A DNA stretch of 52,526 bases from Trinickia symbiotica (GCF_002934455.1 NZ_PTIR01000030.1:1-52526), one strand, 5' to 3'; shown: positions 9,828-18,846, counted from the stretch's first letter. Translations and numbers: made by a program. Notes: generated by a model from the letters alone, not told the origin.

Positions 9828-9904
9828 GATCGAATTTCCCGTGAAACTGTTGCTGCATTAATTGTTGAGTAGTCCGAACGAGTCGATGTCGGCCCGCGAT
9901 CGAG

Positions 9905-11191
9905 TCAAGATTCGAAGAGCGCCGCTCCGATGAACGAGCCGGGCCTCGCGCCCGGCGGGCAAGCGAATATCGCGCTGCCGATGTGCGTCGTGAACTGGTT
10001 CATCATGTCGAACTTCGCGAGCCTCTCGTTGATTGGAATGAAACCCGTGCGCGGATCGCGTTGATGTGCGATGAAGATCAGCCCCGCATCGTACTCGGTT
10101 TCCTGCCGCCACGGCGGCCAGCGTTCGATATAGAAGTTGGTGCCGTCGTTGTACGAGTAGGAGCGGCGAAGAATCTGCGCGCCGTTGTTCGTGGCGCGAT
10201 TCGACAAGCGCACGTGCGAATTGTCCGGAATCACCGGATTGCCGTCCTTGTCCGCGGCCTCCAGATCGAGGGCATCGAACTCTTTCGCCTTGCCGAGCGG
10301 TGCGCCACTCTTCTTCTGCCGGCCGAAGACCGACTCCTGAAAGCCGCGCTCCATCTGATCCCAATGCTCGAGCGTGATGCGGATCCGGCGCACGACCGTA
10401 TAGGTTCCGCCCTGCATCCAGCCCGGTCCTTCCGATCCGGCCCAGACGAACTCGTCCATGACCTGCGTATCTTTGATGGAAGGATTGTTGGTGCCGTCCT
10501 TGAAACCCATCAGATTGCGCGGCGTCTCGTCACGCGGGCCGGAGAGGAAACCGGCCTGCCCCCATCGAATATGTGCGATGCCGCTGCCGATCCGCGCGAG
10601 CTGGCGGACGGCGTGGAAAGCCACTTGCGCGTCGTTCGCGCAGGCTTGGATGAACAAGTCGCCGCCTGTCTTTTCGGGCACCAGTTGGTCGCCGTTGAAA
10701 CGCGGCAGATCGACGAGCGCGGCGGGACGACGATTCGCGAGACCGTAGCGGTCCTTTCCTTCCAGCGCGAACAAACCGGGACCGAAGCCGAACGTGATCG
10801 TCAGTCGAGCCGCACCGAGGCCGAGCGCCTCGCCCGAGTCTCCGGCCGGCCGATCGTCCGGGCCGTCGATCGAGGCGGCGGGCTCGCCGCGCGTGAGCCG
10901 GGACGCCGCGTCAGTCCACGCGCGCAGAAGGCCGATGACGTCGTCGCGCTTGTCCGTGGTGAGGTCGAGTGCGACGACGTAGGTATGGCTCTGTTGCGGC
11001 GTCACGATTCCGCCCTGGTGCGGGCCGAAAAACGGCTCGACAGCCCGGTACGGATCGTCGTTCGCGACAACCGGCAGCGCCTGCGCGGCGGCAGCCTTGC
11101 CCAGCGCGGTAGCCGCGACGGCGGCCGCGCCGCCCGCCTTCAGAAAGCCGCGCCTGGCGGGCTGAAATGGACCGTTCCGATCGTTTTCCAT
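9905..11191 (-). CDS. Tat-exported DyP-type heme peroxidase
   Basis: 428-residue DyP-family peroxidase. The N terminus carries a twin-arginine signal (ARRGFLKAGGAAAVAATALG, RR at residues 13-14), so the folded heme enzyme is exported. Family marks: the GxxDG motif in GFKDGTNNP near residue 228, the presumed proximal heme His in DNSHVRLSNRATNNG near 325, and the distal Arg region ILRRSYSYN. EfeB/YcdB of E. coli is the nearest described type, working with an iron permease. The start is ATG 11191; a GTG at 11197 that overlaps the upstream stop is also possible. Lying directly before the iron-type ABC genes, it may release or oxidise iron in the periplasm. Confidence 0.92.
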   Translation of the reverse strand: MENDRNGPFQPARRGFLKAGGAAAVAATALGKAAAAQALPVVANDDPYRAVEPFFGPHQGGIVTPQQSHTYVVALDLTTDKRDDVIGLLRAWTDAASRLTRGEPAASIDGPDDRPAGDSGEALGLGAARLTITFGFGPGLFALEGKDRYGLANRRPAALVDLPRFNGDQLVPEKTGGDLFIQACANDAQVAFHAVRQLARIGSGIAHIRWGQAGFLSGPRDETPRNLMGFKDGTNNPSIKDTQVMDEFVWAGSEGPGWMQGGTYTVVRRIRITLEHWDQMERGFQESVFGRQKKSGAPLGKAKEFDALDLEAADKDGNPVIPDNSHVRLSNRATNNGAQILRRSYSYNDGTNFYIERWPPWRQETEYDAGLIFIAHQRDPRTGFIPINERLAKFDMMNQFTTHIGSAIFACPPGARPGSFIGAALFES

Positions 11192-11193
11192 GG

Positions 11194-12426
11194 TCACTTG
11201 GCCAGCACGAGCGTGTTGACGTCGTCCTCGACGTAATAGAAGCCGTCGCCCTCAGGCGTCATCGCGATCCCGAACAGATCGCCGTTTCCGGGCGGCGTTT
11301 GCGCGCGATCGGTATCGATCCATCGCGCGTAGATTTGCTTGCCGCTCAGAGGATCGATTTCGACGACCTGGCCGTTGAGCGCATTCGTCACGAGCAAGTG
11401 ACCGTTCGGTGCGGTCGCCATCGCAAGCGGCCGGTGCAGCAGGCCGTCCGCGGTCAGCTGGCGGCCGACGCCAGCGCTCGTGTCGCGCGTCAACGGATCG
11501 TCGATCTCGGTGATCCGGTTGCCGATCGCGTCGGACACGTAGAGCAGCTTCTTGTCAGCCGAGAGCGCGAGGCCGGTCGGCCCGACGAGGAACACGCCTT
11601 TGTCGGCCTGCGCACCGAAACCGCTGCCGATCACCGTCTCGTGCTTGATGACAGGCGGCTTGCCGTCAGGGATCTCGAGGTCGAGCCGCAGAACGGTGGC
11701 CTGCTTGTAGACCGGCGGGATACCCTTGGCGGCGCCGACACCGAAACCCGCGTTGCTGACGAAGAGCGTCGCCGTGCCGCCGTTGTCGACGACGGCCATG
11801 TTGCCCCATGGATCGTTGATGTTCGGACTCGCGAACGTCGACACGATCTTGCCCTGGCTGTCGAGCACGACGAGGCAGCCCGCGCCCTTCGTATCGGTCG
11901 TGCCGTCGTTGCTCGGCGTGCTGCCGACGATGATCCAGCCCGACCTCAGCATCGTCATCGCCGTCGAAAGACCGATTCCGCCCGGGCAGCCCTTCAGTTC
12001 ACGGGGAATCGACGCGAACAACGTCATTTGCTTCGTGTCCGGGCGATAGTCGACGATCGTGCTGCCCGTCCCCTGGAGATTCGCGGCGTTGTTGAAGTTG
12101 TCGACGAGCACGTCGCCCTGCTTCACGGCTCCCGCCGAAACCGGTGCGATCGCGATCGCATAGGGATTCTGGTCGCCGTTGTCGGGCACGGTGTTGATGA
12201 GCGTCGTATGACGATGGATAGTTTCCAGAAACCCGATCGGATCGGCGAATGCCGTGCTTGGTCCGATCGATCCGCCGAGCACGACTGCCACGGTAATCGC
12301 GGCCGCCACCGCGAACCTTGCGGTATCGCGCTTCGCAAAGGGCTCGACGAATGTTCGCACCGCGGAAACGACCGAACGAACGCAGCGGGCGCCCCTGTTG
12401 TCAGGGTTCCTAAATAGTTGGGCCAT
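11194..12426 (-). CDS. Exported beta-propeller (NHL-like) protein
   Basis: 410-residue protein with an N-terminal hydrophobic segment at about residues 37-58 (AVAAAITVAVVLGG) that should act as a long signal peptide ending near TAFADP. The mature part has repeated blocks of the kind GLALSADKKLLYVSDAIGNRI and MATAPNGHLLVTNALNGQV, typical of NHL/SMP-30-like propellers. No catalytic residues are recognised. Its stop overlaps the alternative GTG start of the DyP gene and it begins 14 bases after the porin stop, so it is translated in one unit with both. A scaffold or ligand-binding partner for the peroxidase is a guess from position. Confidence 0.75.
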   Translation of the reverse strand: MAQLFRNPDNRGARCVRSVVSAVRTFVEPFAKRDTARFAVAAAITVAVVLGGSIGPSTAFADPIGFLETIHRHTTLINTVPDNGDQNPYAIAIAPVSAGAVKQGDVLVDNFNNAANLQGTGSTIVDYRPDTKQMTLFASIPRELKGCPGGIGLSTAMTMLRSGWIIVGSTPSNDGTTDTKGAGCLVVLDSQGKIVSTFASPNINDPWGNMAVVDNGGTATLFVSNAGFGVGAAKGIPPVYKQATVLRLDLEIPDGKPPVIKHETVIGSGFGAQADKGVFLVGPTGLALSADKKLLYVSDAIGNRITEIDDPLTRDTSAGVGRQLTADGLLHRPLAMATAPNGHLLVTNALNGQVVEIDPLSGKQIYARWIDTDRAQTPPGNGDLFGIAMTPEGDGFYYVEDDVNTLVLAK

Positions 12427-12440
12427 GATGGGAAATCAGC

Positions 12441-13892
12441 CTAGAAGATGATGTTGGTGCGCACGCCGACGACGAACGTATTGCGTAGGGCCTTCGTCGG
12501 ATCGTTCGGGTTTTGCCCGGCACCCGCGTTGAACGTGTATTGCATATCGGCTTGTAACTGCCACCATGGCGTGACCTGGTACTGATAGGTCGCTTCGACG
12601 GCCGTCTCGCTGCCACGCACGATGTTGCCGCTATCGAGGTCGAGCCCCCTTGCATGGTTGCCGATCTGAATGAATGCGAGGCCGAGGCCGACGCTATCGT
12701 TGTCGCGCCCCTTGAACGGCGCTTTCATCACGATCCCGGCATTCGCGCTGAAACTGACGAGATTGCGATCGCCGGGCGCGCCCATCACGCGAGCGAAGAC
12801 ACCGATGCTCCTCGCGTCGTCGGGATCGGGGCGCCATATCATCTGATCCGCGACGGCGTAGAAGCTGTAGTCGCCGTGATGCCGCTGAGCGCTGCCCGTC
12901 GATGCGGGGCTCGCGAGCGAAAGCCCCGTATTGTCGAAGCGCTGGTCGTCGAATCGCTCGTTGTTGTACCAGAGGCCGATCTTGTAGGTCCCGGGCAGGC
13001 CGCGCGATTTGCCGAAGTCCATCTCGCCCTCGGCAGGCTGATTGATCGAATACTGCAGTTCGCCGATGAAGAGCGCGCCGCTATGCAGGTTGAAGTTCGT
13101 GCCGCTCAGGTTGCCCGGATCGTTACCGAGCGGATCGCCGTCGAATACGCCGGCAAGCGCCGTCAGCGAAGGCGTGATCTGTCCGCGCACGCGAACGCCG
13201 AGCGACGACAGCGGATAGGCAGGGCCGCCGTTCGGCATGTCGTACGAAGGCAATCCTGGCCAACCGAACATCGTATTGATGAAGGTCGCCGCATACTGGC
13301 TGACCATGAACTCCTGGTCGAGGCTCTGCTGGCCGATCTTCACGTCGACGCGCTTACCGAGAAACGCCTGCTGATACCAGAGTTCCCAGAGGCGCGTGGT
13401 GTCCTGAGCCTCGATGCCGCTTGCCGTGTTGTAGGTGCCGAGGTTTTCCTGGCTCAGGTTGCGCCCGTGGATCTGCAGCGCGCTCGCATTGAAGGTGCCG
13501 CCCGGCAGGCCGAACGCTTTTTGCGTATCGACGTTGAGCGTCATCGTCGTCAAGCCGTCATACGTGCCGCCGCGCGCGAGGCCGCCACGCAGGTTCGCGA
13601 GGTATTCGCTGGTCTCCGTTATGCCGAGCGTGACGCCATACTTGCCGAGCCACGGCCGAAGCCCGCCGATGTCGCCCAGCAGGTTCTGCCGCGTCCAGAT
13701 GCCCGTCCACGGGCTGATCGGCTGCGCCTGGATATTCAGATCCTCTTCCGAGGACTGCGGCAATGCATCGGGAGTCGCGGCGGCGAACGATGCCGAAGAG
13801 AACAGCGCGCTCCATAGCAAAGCGGTGGACCACGCCAAACGGCGACGCGAAGGTGCCTGTCGAGCGCATCGAGCGTGTGACGCAAGCGTCAT
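12441..13892 (-). CDS. OprB-family carbohydrate-type outer membrane porin
   Basis: 483-residue outer-membrane beta-barrel of the OprB/carbohydrate-selective porin family. A signal peptide ends near SSASFAAA; the mature part begins with WTGIWTRQNLLGDIGGLRPWL, typical of OprB, and ends NTFVVGVRTNIIF with a terminal Phe as in barrel proteins. The start is ATG 13892 with AAGGAAG upstream; the longer open frame to 13988 lacks coding character. It is first in a run of six genes on the minus strand leading into an Fe(III)-type transporter. Whether it passes sugars or an iron complex is not known. Confidence 0.88.
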   Translation of the reverse strand: MTLASHARCARQAPSRRRLAWSTALLWSALFSSASFAAATPDALPQSSEEDLNIQAQPISPWTGIWTRQNLLGDIGGLRPWLGKYGVTLGITETSEYLANLRGGLARGGTYDGLTTMTLNVDTQKAFGLPGGTFNASALQIHGRNLSQENLGTYNTASGIEAQDTTRLWELWYQQAFLGKRVDVKIGQQSLDQEFMVSQYAATFINTMFGWPGLPSYDMPNGGPAYPLSSLGVRVRGQITPSLTALAGVFDGDPLGNDPGNLSGTNFNLHSGALFIGELQYSINQPAEGEMDFGKSRGLPGTYKIGLWYNNERFDDQRFDNTGLSLASPASTGSAQRHHGDYSFYAVADQMIWRPDPDDARSIGVFARVMGAPGDRNLVSFSANAGIVMKAPFKGRDNDSVGLGLAFIQIGNHARGLDLDSGNIVRGSETAVEATYQYQVTPWWQLQADMQYTFNAGAGQNPNDPTKALRNTFVVGVRTNIIF

Positions 13893-14020
13893 CGAACTTC
13901 CTTTCTTGTTGGATTGAATGAAGGCGCCCATCGTCGCAGCGGCAATCGTTCGGACTCCTGCGCAATTCGACGTCGACGTTGGGCGCAATTGTACGCAGTG
14001 CTAACGAAAACATCAACGCC

Positions 14021-14048
14021 AATACGAATCGTTCGCATTACTATTATC
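14021..14048 (-). promoter_or_regulatory. Fur-like operator upstream of the porin operon
   Basis: AATACGAATCGTTCGCATT (14021-14039) is a 19-bp inverted repeat with one mismatch between its 8-base arms, the same layout as a Fur box. On the minus strand it is preceded by GATAATAGTAAT (14037-14048), giving a run of NATNAT-like hexamers. It sits about 130 bases before the porin start, where a promoter is expected. The match to published Fur consensus sequences is partial, so this is a candidate only. Confidence 0.45.
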
Positions 14049-14083
14049 GACGAATGTTTTTTACGATTTGCTTACTGAATCGA

Positions 14084-14698
14084 TCAGCGAACAGGGATGA
14101 ATTCCGCGTGGATCGTCAAGTGGATGTCGTCGCCGATCGTCGAAGACCAGGCGGACAAGCCGAAGGCAGCACGGCTGAAGTGGCCGTCGGCCGCGAACGA
14201 GACCGACTGGTCCTGGCGCAACGGATGGCCGTCGCTTCGTTCTTCGAACGTGACGAAGAGCGTAACGGGTCGTGTCGCGCCGCGAATGGTGAGGTTCCCT
14301 GTCAAAAACCCCGTATCGTTTGCGGTCTTGACGAAGCGCGTGCTCGCAAACCGGATGCTCGGATAGTGCTCGACGTCGAGCACCGCACGGCTTTTGACGA
14401 TGGGTGTCGCGAAGGGTTTGTTGGCATCGACGCTGGCCGCGTCGATCGTAACGGTAACGAGCGGATCGTCGGCGTGGCCGGGCGGCCGATCCAGCTCGGC
14501 GTCGATGCGTCGGAAACGCATTCGCAAATGGGTGTGCCCGATGATCTGGACAGACAATGCAACGCTGGAGCGCTCCGGAACCAGCCGGTAATGCTCGGGC
14601 AAGCGTGTCGCCGCACCGAACGTCGCGGACCATGCCATCTGGGACATGAAACCCAGCAGGAGGGCAAACGCGAGTCGCCTTGCGTGAATCCACGCCAT
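14084..14698 (-). CDS. YceI-family periplasmic protein
   Basis: 204-residue exported YceI-like protein (lipocalin-like barrel that binds isoprenoid-type lipids in known members). A signal peptide, MAWIHARRLAFALLLGF onward, ends near MAWSA. The mature part shows HYRLVPERSSVALSVQIIGH, DAASVDANKP, the MxSxxF-like VLDVEHYPSIRFASTRF and GNLTIRGATRPVTLFVTF, all family hallmarks. The start is ATG 14698; the open frame reaching 14905 overlaps the next gene and lacks coding character. It is separated from the porin operon by the Fur-like site region. Confidence 0.88.
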   Translation of the reverse strand: MAWIHARRLAFALLLGFMSQMAWSATFGAATRLPEHYRLVPERSSVALSVQIIGHTHLRMRFRRIDAELDRPPGHADDPLVTVTIDAASVDANKPFATPIVKSRAVLDVEHYPSIRFASTRFVKTANDTGFLTGNLTIRGATRPVTLFVTFEERSDGHPLRQDQSVSFAADGHFSRAAFGLSAWSSTIGDDIHLTIHAEFIPVR

Positions 14699-14804
14699 TA
14701 CACGCCGTGCTCGAGCAAGGTCGTTGCGCACGACGCAAACGCAAGATACACCCGCACGTCGAGTCGTGCAAACCTCACCTGAAGAATCTCGCCCCAAGAA
14801 CCGA

Positions 14805-15314
14805 TCAATTGCGCCGCATGCCACCTCCGCCCCATGCATGCATTCCGCCGCCCCATGAGTGGGTTCCGGACGAACGGCTGGCTGCAGGCGTGTGGTTCCA
14901 CTCATGGAAATGGTGGCCGAAGCCGTGATCGAAATCGTGGTCGAAATCGTGATCGAAATGATGGAAGTGGTGGAACCGATGGAAGCGATCGACGAACACC
15001 ACCGTGGAGCCGAAGAAATAAGGCGACTCCCCGTACCACCACGGCGACGGGTAATACGTGTAGCCGTCGGCCGGCGCCACCCAGGAACCGTACTCGCTCA
15101 CGAAAACCCAGATGCCGTTCGACTGCAGGCAGGCTCGACCGACGAACGGCTGCATCGTGCCTTCGATCTGAGTCTGTCCGGAGACGATTTGGCATCGGGA
15201 CGTATCGATGTACGAATTGTCGACGTTCGACCCGTCATACGTCTGCGCGCCGGCACACGCGGCGCATAGCAGGCCGGCCGCGCACACTGGCCCGCACCGA
15301 AGAATGTTTCCCAT
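14805..15314 (-). CDS. Exported protein with His/Asp/Phe-rich tail
   Basis: 169-residue protein with a signal peptide (about 1-23, ending ACAGAQ). The middle (residues 25-100) has Cys residues and a Tyr/Trp-rich part, YTYYPSPWWYGESPYFF. Residues about 109-141 are built of repeated FHHFHHFDHDFDHDFDH-type units, followed by a Gly/Trp-rich end. Such His/Asp clusters often bind metal ions, but that is inference. The DNA of the tail is a short imperfect repeat of ATCGAAATCGTG on the plus strand. No family was recognised. It starts 65 bases before the hydrolase stop. Confidence 0.7.
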   Translation of the reverse strand: MGNILRCGPVCAAGLLCAACAGAQTYDGSNVDNSYIDTSRCQIVSGQTQIEGTMQPFVGRACLQSNGIWVFVSEYGSWVAPADGYTYYPSPWWYGESPYFFGSTVVFVDRFHRFHHFHHFDHDFDHDFDHGFGHHFHEWNHTPAASRSSGTHSWGGGMHAWGGGGMRRN

Positions 15315-15379
15315 GATGTGGCTCGAGAGGATCGCCGGTCACGCCCGGCCCCAACGATTAAACGTTCGCCGGTGAGGGG

Positions 15380-16060
15380 TTATTCCTGTCGCGGGCCTTC
15401 TGGCGCTCCCCGCTCACCGGATGCAAGCCACTTGACGAACCACTGCGCGGCCAGCTGCGCCACCTGCTCGAGCGCGCCCGGCTCTTCAAACAGATGCGTG
15501 GCACCTGGGACGATCTCGATTCGATGTTCGCAAGTGAATTGCTCGGCGGCGAACTGATTGAGGCGCACGACTTCGTTATCCATCTCGCCGACGATCAGCA
15601 GCGTGGGCGCCTTGACAAGCTCGAGCGCCTCGCGCGCGAGATCGGGGCGACCGCCGCGCGAGACGACTGCACGCACGGTATCGTCGCGCGCCGCGGCGCT
15701 CAGCGCGGCAGCAGCGCCGGTGCTGGCGCCGAAGACGCCGACTGGCAGCGACGACAAGACGGCGTGGCTGCGCACCCAGTCCAGCGCGCCGCCCAGTCTT
15801 CGCGCGAGCAACGGGATGTCGAAGCGATATTCGGCCGAAAACAGGTCCTGCCGATACTCCTCGGCGCTCAGCAAATCGAAAAGCAGTGTCGCCAGGCCGG
15901 CGTTGTCGAGGACGCTCGCCACATCGCGGTTGCGGGGGCTGAGCCGACTGCTGCCGCTGCCATGCGCGAAGACGACGATGCCGCGGGCAGCATCCGGTAC
16001 CGTCAGCGTCCCGTCGAGAAGGAGGTCATCGCTGGGGATTTGTACATCAGCCGTTTGCAT
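15380..16060 (-). CDS. Alpha/beta hydrolase (dienelactone hydrolase-like)
   Basis: 226-residue cytoplasmic alpha/beta hydrolase. The nucleophile elbow is GVFGASTG with Ser113, the acid is probably Asp161 in IVGEMDNEV, and the base is His189 in PGATHLFEEPGAL. The oxyanion region FAHGSGSSRLSPRN precedes it. Short single-domain enzymes of this kind are annotated as dienelactone hydrolase-like or phosphoribosyltransferase-linked hydrolases; the substrate is unknown. No signal peptide is seen. Confidence 0.85.
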   Translation of the reverse strand: MQTADVQIPSDDLLLDGTLTVPDAARGIVVFAHGSGSSRLSPRNRDVASVLDNAGLATLLFDLLSAEEYRQDLFSAEYRFDIPLLARRLGGALDWVRSHAVLSSLPVGVFGASTGAAAALSAAARDDTVRAVVSRGGRPDLAREALELVKAPTLLIVGEMDNEVVRLNQFAAEQFTCEHRIEIVPGATHLFEEPGALEQVAQLAAQWFVKWLASGERGAPEGPRQE

Positions 16061-16458
16061 CGTCGTTGCTCCGGGCGCGGATACTTCACTGCGCGCATAG
16101 ACGATGCCGCAGACCGAAGTCGAGCCCTGTCAATGACTTACGCGCGGTGCCCCACGAGATATCCACAGAGACGTTCACAGAAACTGTGGACAACTGGACG
16201 TTTCCTCAGCCGCCTTACAGGTTGGCCACCCAAGCGCTTGCATTAGCACGCATTTGCAATTCCTTACGCAAACCCTTCAATCAGCGCGCATCGACACCCA
16301 CTGCAAGTCCCGCAACCTTTTCTCGCGCAGCGCTGTAAAGCGTACGCGTAACCGGTACAGCTCGAGCCGGCTCGTGCGCGCGCAACGCGCTCGGCGCGAC
16401 GTGGGCGGCCACGGGCATGCGTCGTGCGGCTCGCCCGGAGCGCCACTCGATATGTGTG
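16061..16458. other. 398-base intergenic region with DnaA-like sites
   Basis: Divergent promoter region between the hydrolase and the lipoprotein. Two DnaA-box-like nonamers face each other: ATATCCACA (16159-16167) and TGTGGACAA (16185-16193), each one base from the consensus. They form an inverted repeat, TCCACAG (16162-16168) with CTGTGGA (16184-16190). No gene is visible here. Confidence 0.4.
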
Positions 16459-17523
16459 ATGAAACGCTTACGCGGAACCCTCGTCATCGTCTGCGCGGCG
16501 ATGCTTGCGAGCGCATGCTCGCTCATCGGCCCGGGACACCTGAAAGCGGACCAGGTCGATTACGCACGCGCGCTCGGAGAAGCGAACAAGCGCGCGATCC
16601 TCGCGTCGATCGTGCAGTTGCGCTACGCCGACGCTCCTTCGTTCGTCAGCGTCAGCCAGATCATCGCCTCATATTCGTTCGATGCGCGCGGCGGACCGAC
16701 GCTCAATCTCGGCTCGGGCGCTCAAGCGAGCTACGCCTCGGCGACCGGTTCGGTGTCCTATTCGAATCACCCGACCTTCACTTTTGTGCCGACCACCGGC
16801 GACGCATTCGCAACGGCCTTCATCCGCCCCCTGGCGCCGGCGCTCGTTCTGCCGCTCGCGCAAGGCGGCATTCCCGTGGACCTGCTGCTCCGGATCGTCG
16901 CCCAATCAATCGGCGATCTGCGTAACGGGACGGCCCTCGGCGGCCCCGGCAGCGCGGGATCGCCCGCGTTTTTCGAATTGCTGCGCGCCGCAAGGCGGCT
17001 TCAACTCGAAGGCGATCTCAACGTCGAATCGCGCAATGGCAATGGGGCCAGCCGCGTATTCCTCGCCATCAGGAACAGCCCCGACGATCCGCCAGGTGCG
17101 GCAGCCGATCGCGACGCGCTGAAACGGCTGCTGCACTTGCCCGCCGACACCGGCAGTTTCGAAGTCGTCTACGGGCAATGGGCGCCGCCAGGTCAGATCG
17201 CGATACTGACGCGCTCCGTGCTCGCCGTGCTGAGCGATCTCGGTGCGCAGATCTCCGTTCCCGACGCCGAAGTCGCGAAGGGCGCGACGAAATCGACAGT
17301 CCCGTTGATCGGCGGCGAAACACGACCCACGATCGTCGTTCGGAGCGGGCGCGGCGCGCCATCGAACGCCTACGTGACGGTAAGCTACAACGGCACGAAC
17401 TACTGGATCGAGCACGACGATTTCGATTCCAAATATGCGTTCACCGTCGTCCAGGACCTGATGGCGCTCGCGCAAGTCGACACGAGTGCCAAGGCGCCGA
17501 TCGTCACCATTCCTGCCGACTGA
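16459..17523 (+). CDS. Putative lipoprotein of unknown function
   Basis: 354-residue lipoprotein. The signal peptide MKRLRGTLVIVCAAMLASAC ends in a lipobox with the modified Cys at residue 20. The start is ATG 16459; the upstream in-frame extension is Arg-rich and unlikely. The mature protein has a Ser/Tyr-rich part (ASYASATGSVSYSNHPTFTF) and a C-terminal part with YVTVSYNGTNYWIEHDDFDS, a pattern I know from Burkholderia lipoproteins annotated only as hypothetical. A run of Pro, Leu and Ala residues around 125-145 may be membrane-associated. Transcribed alone, ahead of the SDR gene by 149 bases. Confidence 0.8.
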   Translation: MKRLRGTLVIVCAAMLASACSLIGPGHLKADQVDYARALGEANKRAILASIVQLRYADAPSFVSVSQIIASYSFDARGGPTLNLGSGAQASYASATGSVSYSNHPTFTFVPTTGDAFATAFIRPLAPALVLPLAQGGIPVDLLLRIVAQSIGDLRNGTALGGPGSAGSPAFFELLRAARRLQLEGDLNVESRNGNGASRVFLAIRNSPDDPPGAAADRDALKRLLHLPADTGSFEVVYGQWAPPGQIAILTRSVLAVLSDLGAQISVPDAEVAKGATKSTVPLIGGETRPTIVVRSGRGAPSNAYVTVSYNGTNYWIEHDDFDSKYAFTVVQDLMALAQVDTSAKAPIVTIPAD

Positions 17524-17672
17524 GCACGACTCCCAACTTCAGGATCGGTCTACCGTTGCGCCGACACGGCGCAGCCTTCCCGACAAAAATCCAGTCGAGA
17601 GGCGCGGCATTCGCATTGCTCAGTCATTTAAGGTTTTTCTCGAGTCTTTTCGCATCGCAAAGGAGGTGGATC

Positions 17673-18692
17673 GTGGCAACAGACGACATTTCGACGTCGC
17701 GCAGAAAGCTGATGCAGGGCGCGACCGCGGGATTGATGACGGCCGTCGCCGCACGGGCAATTGCGCAGTCGAACGCGCAGCAAGATGGACAGTCGACGGG
17801 CAATCAGGCAGGTGTTCCGCCCGATCCGCGCAGCCTCTATGCGCACCCGCCGTTCCCGGCACAGCATCAGCCCTGGCCGGGACTCGCCGGGCGGATGACG
17901 CCGCGCCCCGATCACGGCGAGAACAGCTATCGCGGCTCCGGCAAACTGACCGGCAGGCATGCGCTCATCACGGGCGGCGACTCCGGCATTGGCCGGGCCG
18001 CGGCGATCGCCTACGCGCGCGAAGGCGCCGATGTTGCCATCGTTTACCTGCCCGAGGAAGAGCCCGACGCGCGTGAAGTCGTGCAACTGATCCAGGCGGC
18101 GGGCCGCAAGGCAGTCGCATTGCCAGGCGACCTCCGCAACGAATCGTTTTGCAGGAAACTCGTCGGCGACGCTCAACATCAGTTGGGCGGCCTCGACATT
18201 CTCGTCAACAATGCAGCGCGCCAGCAAAGTCACGACTCGATTCTCGACATCACGACCGAGCAGTTCGATTGGACGCTGCGCACGAATCTCTATGCAATGT
18301 TCTGGCTCACGCAGACGGCGATACCGCTGTTGCCGCCAGGATCCGCAATCGTCAACACGACTTCGGTCAACGCGTACGAGCCTGGCGTCAACATACTCGA
18401 CTATGCGATGACGAAAGCCGCGATCGCAAACTTCACAAAAGGTCTCGCCAAGCAACTGATCGATCGCGGCATACGCGTCAATGCCGTCGCGCCCGGACCC
18501 TTTTGGACTCCTCTTCAAGTGAGCGGCGGCCAGACGACACAAAACCTCGAGCATTTCGGCGAACGGGTGCCAATGAAGCGTCCCGGTCAACCCGCCGAGC
18601 TTGCGCCGATCTATGTGTTGCTTGCGTCGGCGCAGGCCAGCTACGTGACAGGGCAGATATACGGCGCGATGGGGGGCGAAGGACAGCCGTAA
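17673..18692 (+). CDS. SDR-family oxidoreductase with a Tat-like signal
   Basis: 339-residue short-chain dehydrogenase. The Rossmann glycine motif TGGDSGIG is at residues 100-107 and the active-site YAMTK tyrosine and lysine are in NILDYAMTKAAIANFTKG, with an upstream Ser in NTTSVNAYEP. The first 32 residues, with SRRKLMQGATAG (RR at 10-11) and a hydrophobic stretch, look like a twin-arginine signal, unusual for an NAD(P)-dependent enzyme. The start is GTG 17673, set by AGGAGG at 17661-17666. It resembles the YghA/YhdG group (SDR with a proline-rich N-terminal arm). Cofactor supply outside the cytoplasm would be a problem, so the signal may be vestigial. Confidence 0.88.
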   Translation: MATDDISTSRRKLMQGATAGLMTAVAARAIAQSNAQQDGQSTGNQAGVPPDPRSLYAHPPFPAQHQPWPGLAGRMTPRPDHGENSYRGSGKLTGRHALITGGDSGIGRAAAIAYAREGADVAIVYLPEEEPDAREVVQLIQAAGRKAVALPGDLRNESFCRKLVGDAQHQLGGLDILVNNAARQQSHDSILDITTEQFDWTLRTNLYAMFWLTQTAIPLLPPGSAIVNTTSVNAYEPGVNILDYAMTKAAIANFTKGLAKQLIDRGIRVNAVAPGPFWTPLQVSGGQTTQNLEHFGERVPMKRPGQPAELAPIYVLLASAQASYVTGQIYGAMGGEGQP

Positions 18693-18846
18693 CGCGACGA
18701 TCGGCGCACGGCCAGACACGTCGCGCTCGAGGGCGATTCTCGCTTAAGCCCGTTCTCATCGCGAACGCCTCGAATACGGTTTGATGTAGCGTGCGAGCCC
18801 TCAACGGCGCTACACTCATATCGACTGATCGCGCCGGAGAGCCACC

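Noticed and set aside
16141-16200. Replication origin suggested by DnaA-like boxes
   Set aside because: Only two imperfect boxes, no A+T-rich unwinding region, and no dnaA, dnaN or plasmid replication gene near by.
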